From an uncultured Clostridia bacterium (GTDB lineage Bacteria; Bacillota; Clostridia; Oscillospirales; Ruminococcaceae): 11,231 nt of DNA. The stretch covers positions 1 to 11,231 of the forward strand of contig CANDLP010000038.1 in the NCBI GenBank assembly GCA_947385505.1, in the 5' to 3' direction. The position numbers and the translations under genes were made by a program. Shown here one piece after another: positions 7,228-11,231 of the stretch. Under the pieces are notes generated by a model, which was not told where the DNA came from, did not search any database, and worked only from the letters and a program-made list of their open reading frames with translations. Within the stretch, counting starts at the first letter, position 1, and each line of letters begins with the position of its first letter.

Positions 7228-7953
7228 ATGACTATTCTTGACAAAATAAGCCATGAAACAATGGTATTTATGCGCGGCAAATACCGTTTGGATGAAATCG
7301 GAGACGGTAAAGACGAATTAAAATTTAAGCAGGGGCAAAAGACCATTGTTACAATATATATTCGTGAAGATAGATTTTCTTTTCTGATTATTTTTGGCAA
7401 AAAAGAGCGTGAGTGTTTTGAAATGCAGAAAAGCGAGTTTTCAAATTATGTGTGTGACTGTTATGATAATTCAAAAACTTACCATGATGGGAAGTGGATG
7501 CTTTTTGATGTAACCACTTTGGAGCAATTGGAAGAGATCAAAAAACTCATACTAATTAAAAAGAAACCTAATCGCAAGCCTTTTCCAAAGGAAAAGGCGT
7601 TATATTCCAAATGTGGTCAGCGTTGTGATTTGTGTGTTCATTATATTCATTTAAGTGAAGAACTGCGAACTGCTATGGAAGAACCATTAAGTAAAATGTG
7701 GGGACAAACAGATTGGAGTATGCGCTGCGAGGGATGCTACAGTGACAATTGCTACTGTAAAGATGAACCCTGTAATGCTAAAGAGTGCGCACAAAAAAAG
7801 AAATTGGCAGAGTGCAGAGAATGTATGGAATTTCCTTGTATAAAGGCAACAGCTGCTGATTGTCGCTCTATGATACATACGGAAGTTCATTTTGCCGATG
7901 AGATAACTTGGGGAATTCTCCCATATGTTCCTATGCAATATGAAGATCAATAA
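7228..7953 (+). CDS. DUF3788-DUF3795 two-domain protein, cysteine-rich
   Basis: The N-terminal ~120 residues resemble DUF3788 (ending YHDGKWMLFDV and KKLILIKKKP). The C-terminal half resembles DUF3795, with 13 cysteines between 129 and 212 in pairs such as CGQRC, CEGC, CYC and CREC followed by FPC. This suggests metal binding, probably zinc. No function is established for either family and I do not propose one. The ATG at 7228 is preferred because AGAGGT at 7213-7218 lies 9 nt upstream. An in-frame ATG at 7204 has no ribosome site. It lies 111 bp after the HAD gene in the same direction. There is a TATAAT at 7172-7177 but no good -35, so I leave its promoter open. Confidence 0.82.
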   Translation: MTILDKISHETMVFMRGKYRLDEIGDGKDELKFKQGQKTIVTIYIREDRFSFLIIFGKKERECFEMQKSEFSNYVCDCYDNSKTYHDGKWMLFDVTTLEQLEEIKKLILIKKKPNRKPFPKEKALYSKCGQRCDLCVHYIHLSEELRTAMEEPLSKMWGQTDWSMRCEGCYSDNCYCKDEPCNAKECAQKKKLAECRECMEFPCIKATAADCRSMIHTEVHFADEITWGILPYVPMQYEDQ

Positions 7954-8039
7954 GAAATGGCGGCTTTGTGGTTTGGAGCTACCGGTAGTATGTATTTTCC
8001 TTAGTGATCGTTTAGATTTCGAGGCAATTTAAATACGTA

Positions 8040-8078
8040 TTATAGTCAACATCAAAATATTTTTGACGTTGACTATAA
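8040..8078. promoter_or_regulatory. Long imperfect palindrome upstream of the NUDIX gene
   Basis: TTATAGTCAAC (8040-8050) pairs with GTTGACTATAA (8068-8078). After one A/C mismatch, TCAAAA (8052-8057) pairs with TTTTGA (8061-8066) around a 3-nt loop, giving 17 base pairs in 39 nt. No U tract follows on either strand, so a terminator is unlikely. The ribosome site of the NUDIX gene begins 6 nt later. It could be an operator or an RNA hairpin affecting NUDIX translation; which one is unknown. Confidence 0.6.
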
Positions 8079-8099
8079 AATTCTGAAAGGATTACAAAT

Positions 8100-8564
8100 A
8101 TGTCAAGGCAAATAAGAACATCTGCAAAAGCAGTTATAATTCATAAAGGAAAAATGCTTGCAATTAAGTTGAATGACGGAAAAGAGGAATGGTATATTTT
8201 ACCCGGAGGCGGGCAAGAATGTGAAGAAGCGCTTCCTCAGACTGTTGAACGGGAAGTAAGAGAAGAAACGGGAGTAGAAGTTAAATGTAAAGACTTACTT
8301 TTTGTTATAGAGGGAGTTCATGGCGAGAGCTTTCATAGAGTTGATTTAGTATTTTTATGTGATTATTTGGGGAATGCAAAAAACGCAGTACTTCATAATG
8401 ATACCAACCAAATCGGATTTGATTGGCTGGACTTGTCTGAATTGAACAGATTGCCGTTGTTTCCTTCAAAACTTCGCCGCCCTATAATGAATTTTTATGA
8501 AGGAAAAGAATACGCAAAGTATCTTGGAAATGAAGAGGTAGGTGATCCTGAATGTTTAGAATAG
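8100..8564 (+). CDS. NUDIX hydrolase
   Basis: Predicted hydrolase of nucleoside diphosphate-linked compounds. The complete NUDIX box (G-x5-E-x7-REUxEExGU) is at residues 37-59: Gly37, Glu43, then REVREETGV at 51-59, including the metal-binding glutamates. At 154 residues it is a single-domain member. The preceding strands (KAVIIHKGKMLAIK) and WYILPGGG are typical. AAAGGA (8086-8091) serves the ATG at 8100. Its end overlaps the nucleotidyltransferase start by 13 bp, so the two are almost certainly co-translated. Whether it acts on a nucleotide pool product or on an antibiotic-related nucleotide cannot be told from sequence. Confidence 0.93.
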   Translation: MSRQIRTSAKAVIIHKGKMLAIKLNDGKEEWYILPGGGQECEEALPQTVEREVREETGVEVKCKDLLFVIEGVHGESFHRVDLVFLCDYLGNAKNAVLHNDTNQIGFDWLDLSELNRLPLFPSKLRRPIMNFYEGKEYAKYLGNEEVGDPECLE

Positions 8565-9217
8565 AAGAATATATTGATAAGTTAATAGACATCTTAAAAA
8601 ATGCTTTTGGCGAAAGATTGGTATATATAGGATTACAAGGCAGCTATCTTCGCGGCGAAGAAACTGAAAGCAGTGATATTGATATTATGGCTGTGATTGA
8701 CAATATATCAGCAGAGGATTTGAAAACCTATCAAAAAGCGCTTGTTTCAGTAGGAAATTTCGATAAGTCATGTGGCTTTATTTGCGGCAAAGCCGATTTA
8801 GAGCATTGGAATCCGTTGGAAATATGTCATTTACTGAACACAACTAAAGATTATTATGGAGAATTAAAAAATCTTGTTCCGCCATATACCACTGAAGATG
8901 AAAGAAACTATGTAAAATTCAGTTTAAATAATCTCTATCACGAGATTTGTCACCGTTATGTACACGCTGACAAGGAATACAATATTTCAAGGCTGCCGAT
9001 AACGTGTAAATCGGTATTTTTCATTATGCAGCATTTGTATTATTTGAGCAGCGGTAATTTTATTCCAACAAAGCGGGAATTGCTCGAGTGTTTACAAGGT
9101 GAAGATAAAACTGTTTTGGAATTGAGTATATCATTACAAAATAATAACGACTATGACTTTGACAGGGCGTTTTCTGAATTATTTAATTGGTGTCAGAATG
9201 CATTATCAAGAATATGA
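8552..9217 (+). CDS. Nucleotidyltransferase-domain protein (aminoglycoside/lincosamide-type fold)
   Basis: Predicted enzyme transferring a nucleotide to a small molecule. The Pol-beta-like signature GSYLRGEETESSDIDI (30-45) gives the GS motif and metal aspartates Asp42 and Asp44. Asp82 in GKADLEHW is a candidate third acidic residue. A C-terminal helical region of ~120 residues follows, with NNLYHEICHRYVH and a second helix set, as in antibiotic nucleotidyltransferases. Resistance is possible but not shown. It is too long for a minimal MNT antitoxin and no HEPN partner is adjacent. The ATG at 8552 has AGGTGA at 8540-8545 and lies inside the NUDIX 3' end. It is the last gene before the second 90-bp repeat, 83 bp away. 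Confidence 0.85.
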   Translation: MFRIEEYIDKLIDILKNAFGERLVYIGLQGSYLRGEETESSDIDIMAVIDNISAEDLKTYQKALVSVGNFDKSCGFICGKADLEHWNPLEICHLLNTTKDYYGELKNLVPPYTTEDERNYVKFSLNNLYHEICHRYVHADKEYNISRLPITCKSVFFIMQHLYYLSSGNFIPTKRELLECLQGEDKTVLELSISLQNNNDYDFDRAFSELFNWCQNALSRI

Positions 9218-9300
9218 TTAAGTGTACTTGATTATAAATTAATGATTTTTGGTTTCCTGCTTAGAAAGTGGGAAATTCTATGGGAGTTGTTATATGCGGC

Positions 9301-9390
9301 TTAATTGAAGTAAACACAGGCGTGTATTCGTATAAAAATTAAACAAATGGAGTTAATAACAACAAAGAACACGCCGAGTTTGAGTAATTA
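9301..9390 (+). repeat. 90-bp attachment-like repeat, copy B
   Basis: 79 of 90 bases match copy A without a gap. It carries GAGTTTGAGTAA at 9376-9387. Arms of the inverted repeat are clearer than in A: TTAATT (9301-9306) with AATTAA (9386-9391), AAAC (9312-9315) with GTTT (9378-9381), and GGCGTGT (9319-9325) with ACACGCC (9369-9375), separated by unpaired bases. Copy B has no 73-bp promoter repeat in front. It ends 22 bp before the second GNAT start codon. Confidence 0.72.
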
Positions 9391-9412
9391 AATGAACTTA
9401 ATGAGGTGAGAA

Positions 9413-9937
9413 ATGGAATATTTCAGAGATGAGAACTTGTTGATAAGGACAATACTGTTTGAAGATGCACAAATAATATGTGATGAAGAAATAGCGCAGG
9501 GTTGGGAGCAGACTGTAGATAAGTACATTAACAGAATTAACGATTTTAAAAATGGAAAATGTATTTCATTAATTGCTGAATATAAAGGAGTCGTTGCAGG
9601 GTATATCAATATTTATCCAAATTCAACATGGGGGGCATTTGCATATAAGGGATACAGCGAAATTGTTGATTTTGGCGTTCTTGAAAAATTTCGCAAAAAC
9701 GGTATAGGAACAAAACTAATGGATATAGCAGAGAAAATCGCCGCAGAATATTCCGATACTGTTTATCTTGGAGTAGGACTACACAGTGGATATGGTTCTG
9801 CGCAGAGAATGTATGTTAAAAGAGGTTATATTCCTGATGGTTCCGGAGCTTGGTATAATGATAATATCGCTGTTCCTTATAAAGAATACTGCAATAATGA
9901 TGATTTTATAATTTGTCTGTCAAAAAAATTAAAATAA
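9413..9937 (+). CDS. GNAT-family N-acetyltransferase
   Basis: Single-domain acetyl-CoA-dependent acetyltransferase of 174 residues, substrate unknown. Motif A is intact: the strand IVDFGVLEKF leads into the acetyl-CoA pyrophosphate loop RKNGIG (94-99) and the helix TKLMDIAEKIA. The later GYGSAQRMYVKRGYIPDG (126-143) is the usual motif B with a Tyr-Arg-Gly turn. GAGGTGAG at 9403-9410 lies just before the ATG. It starts 22 bp after repeat B, an arrangement like an integron cassette gene placed directly behind a recombination site. It is unrelated in length and detail to the 317-residue GNAT at the other end of the island. It could modify an aminoglycoside-like drug or a metabolite; neither is shown. 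Confidence 0.92.
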   Translation: MEYFRDENLLIRTILFEDAQIICDEEIAQGWEQTVDKYINRINDFKNGKCISLIAEYKGVVAGYINIYPNSTWGAFAYKGYSEIVDFGVLEKFRKNGIGTKLMDIAEKIAAEYSDTVYLGVGLHSGYGSAQRMYVKRGYIPDGSGAWYNDNIAVPYKEYCNNDDFIICLSKKLK

Positions 9938-10159
9938 TGAACAATTTCTATTTGATGATTAGAGCGGCGGGAAACAACAAATTGATATTTCTTTGTTAAT
10001 GTTATATATACATGATGCTGACGCCATATAATTAAGGAAAAATCAGTGTTTATCTTATGGTTTGTTACGCTTGAACTCTTTTGAAAGCTTTGTTGTGCAC
10101 GGGCTATCAGAAATAAAAATAACAAAGAGTGAATATTATGCCAAAAGGGTTTTTACTGT

Positions 10160-10232
10160 GTAACATTTAAAAAACAGATTGCCAATTTGCAGGAATTTGC
10201 TATAATAAATGCGTGACAACATTTTGGCAACA
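10160..10232 (+). repeat. 73-bp promoter-bearing repeat, copy 2
   Basis: Partner of 6104-6176 (64 of 73 identical, gapless). As with copy 1 it follows a GNAT gene, here by 222 bp. Downstream there is no intact cassette gene, only the transposase remnant, so it may be an orphaned cassette end. Confidence 0.8.
10179..10206 (+). promoter_or_regulatory. Strong promoter within repeat copy 2
   Basis: TTGCCA (10179-10184), a 16-bp spacer and TATAAT (10201-10206) with TGC in front (extended -10). It is the same geometry as copy 1, with a closer match to the consensus -35. It faces the transposase remnant. Confidence 0.6.
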
Positions 10233-10334
10233 ACGAAATGCTGCTCATCTTGCTTGTAGTTATATAAATGAAGGCTGTAATTTTTTACTATAGCGTATTC
10301 ACATAAAACTTGACAAAAGAGTTAAAATAAAAGC

Positions 10335-10760
10335 ATGAAAATAACGAAAAAACGATACGGAAAAATAAAGAATTTAGTGCCAGTAGCACGAAAATCATTA
10401 TAAATACCAAATTATCAATTTCTAAACGCAATACTGTTTTTGGTTGAAAACAGCTGCAAAAGGCATTGACAAAGAAGCACGGAAAATGTTACTCAATCTA
10501 CATGAAATTTAACAGGTGGTCAAAAAATGGCACAATACAAAAAATCTTTGAAAAAATGCAAAAATCGAAAACATTTACTCATAAGACAATCATTATCTTC
10601 TTATAGACAGAGCTTATGAAGATGAAAAATCGAGCTATATCGATTGAGCAAGGGCTTTTTGTGTTGTCCCTTCAAAAAAACCGTAGAACTCTTGGGCTTA
10701 TGACATGGAAATATACAAATGCTGCAATTAAAGCGGTTTAGAAAAGTTTTCACAATAGCG
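10335..10760 (+). pseudogene. Decayed IS5-family transposase
   Basis: Pieces of an IS5/IS427-type DDE transposase can be read in order but in changing frames. From ATG 10335 comes MKITKKRYGKI and, after a stop, FLNAILFLVENSCK. After a frameshift comes HGKCYSIYMKFNRWSKNG and TIQKIFEKMQK (about 10475-10560). Then come DRAYEDEKSS (from 10606), RAFCVVPSKKNRR and, in a third frame, PWAYDMEIYKCCN (about 10680-10727). The middle of the protein, with the first catalytic aspartate region, is missing: only about 45 bp lie between the N-terminal helix and DRAYE where roughly a hundred codons are usual. In-frame stops and at least two frameshifts make it non-functional. Terminal inverted repeats and target duplication were not found. 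Confidence 0.78.
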
Positions 10761-10769
10761 CTATAAATA

Positions 10770-10817
10770 TAATAACCATTTCAACTCTGATTTTATCATG
10801 GGTTGAAATGGTTATTA
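10770..10817. repeat. 16-bp perfect inverted repeat
   Basis: TAATAACCATTTCAAC (10770-10785) and GTTGAAATGGTTATTA (10802-10817) with a 16-nt spacer. There is no U tract, so a rho-independent terminator is not supported. It lies just past the transposase remnant and could be part of the IS end, a small MITE-like relic or a bidirectional RNA hairpin. Confidence 0.65.
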
Positions 10818-10987
10818 CTATAAGATGAAGAAAAAGAGAAGATTTTGTATTTGAGCAATTTTAACGATGCTCTGATGTGCTGAATTAAAACAGATTGAAA
10901 GGGATTTGTGAAATGTATTGGAATAATTTCCGGCTTTCCGTCGGATTTACTGTCTGTTTTTACACAGCGCTTTATTTATCGGCTTTT

Positions 10988-11231
10988 TTATTCCGCCGAA
11001 GCCTTGGCAAGCGTATCGCGGTAAGGCTGGACAATAGATTCGATTGCCTGATACTGAGATTCGATAAGAGATGTATAGGAAGACGCATAATAGATAGGTC
11101 CGTCAAAAACAGATGTTTCACCGCCTACAAGAATACTGTCCATTTCACTCCCGAAGCCTACCGAGGGATCGAATATAAATGAAAACTTGGTGGGATCCTT
11201 CATATCCTGAAGAATATCAATTTCCTCTTTG
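10988..11231 (-). CDS. C-terminal part of an unidentified protein (runs off the window)
   Basis: On the reverse strand the frame is open from the window edge to a TAA at 10990-10988, about 80 residues ending in TLAKASAE. The sequence includes FSFIFDPSVGFGSEMDS and SIVQPYRDTLAK. It is soluble in character, with no membrane segment in the visible part. Codons are GC-richer than in the island and resemble aspS and guaA, so this looks like resumed backbone. The FDP-containing tail faintly recalls C-terminal regions of extracellular solute-binding proteins, but I do not recognise it firmly. An internal ATG at 11203 is not the real start because the frame continues upstream. The overlapping forward frame at 10895-11182 is a shadow. 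Confidence 0.6.
   Translation of the reverse strand, partial: KEEIDILQDMKDPTKFSFIFDPSVGFGSEMDSILVGGETSVFDGPIYYASSYTSLIESQYQAIESIVQPYRDTLAKASAE

Larger units (their letters stand above)
9938..10334. other. Non-coding stretch with the second promoter repeat
   Basis: No credible gene is seen on either strand. It contains the 73-bp repeat at 10160-10232. It also contains an AT-rich segment at 10292-10330 that resembles the middle of the 90-bp repeats (GCGTATTC then ATAAAACTTGACAAA and AGTTAA). The latter may be a decayed repeat or simply the left end of the IS remnant that starts at 10335. Confidence 0.5.

Noticed and set aside
8552..9217. MntA/HepT-type toxin-antitoxin reading of the nucleotidyltransferase
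   Set aside because: The protein is about twice the length of minimal MNT antitoxins and no HEPN partner is encoded beside it.
6204..9390. Classical integron attC sites
   Set aside because: The repeats fold like attC but lack GTTRRRY and RYYYAAC core sites, and no integron integrase is present, so only an analogy is claimed.
5983..10877. Shared 12-mer GATGCTCTGATG at 5983-5994 and 10866-10877
   Set aside because: A few exact 12-base pairs are expected by chance in a window of this size, and similarity does not extend convincingly on either side.
4920..10990. CRISPR array, tRNA or rRNA genes in the AT-rich island
   Set aside because: No regularly spaced short repeats, cloverleaf sequences or rRNA signatures were seen when reading the region on both strands.
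10895..11182. 95-codon forward frame at the right end
   Set aside because: Antisense to the better reverse-strand frame, which is open to the window edge; its residues are rich in Arg/Cys/Phe as expected for a shadow.

Overview
The window looks like chromosome of a Firmicutes member of the Clostridia, probably a gut Oscillospiraceae/Ruminococcaceae-type anaerobe. The basis is strong AGGAGG-type ribosome sites, sigma-A promoters close to consensus, moderate-GC housekeeping genes with AT-rich spacers, and the style of the AspRS, GuaA and YczE-like proteins. This taxonomic call is inference; there is no rRNA marker here.

Layout. Positions 1-4920 are ordinary backbone: the tail of an unidentified gene, a beta-carbonic anhydrase, a hairpin terminator, then aspS behind a clear sigma-A promoter. 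A convergent YczE-like membrane protein has a perfect-consensus promoter, and guaA (GMP synthase) diverges from it. From the last ~120 bp of guaA to about 10.9 kb the base and codon use becomes markedly more AT-rich, and the content becomes accessory: GNAT acetyltransferase; HAD hydrolase; DUF3788-DUF3795 protein; NUDIX hydrolase; nucleotidyltransferase; second GNAT; decayed IS5-family transposase. From about 10.99 kb a GC-richer, reverse-strand gene (partial) resumes the backbone style.

The main structural observation is that the accessory stretch is punctuated by two copies of a 90-bp element (6204-6293 and 9301-9390, 79/90 identical without gaps). Each ends in GAGTTCGAGT or GAGTTTGAGT followed by AA, which reproduces the last codons and stop of guaA (GAGTTCGAGTGA at 4909-4920). 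Each 90-mer is also an imperfect inverted repeat. The region therefore reads as a serial array of cassettes inserted at the guaA 3' end, with attachment-like repeats between them and no recombinase gene in view. A second 73-bp repeat pair (6104-6176 and 10160-10232) carries a strong extended -10 promoter after each GNAT gene. The cargo consists of small-molecule-modifying enzymes, like integron cassette cargo. I infer capture by a guaA-targeting integrase acting from elsewhere.

A separate alert: guaA has a 9-nt in-frame insertion splitting its invariant ATP-pyrophosphatase loop (SGGVDSS becomes [10 protein letters not shown]). The inserted stretch lies inside a perfect 12-base match to the start of the common Illumina adapter (AGATCGGAAGAG). 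Deleting nine bases restores the canonical motif exactly, so an assembly or library artefact is the leading explanation.
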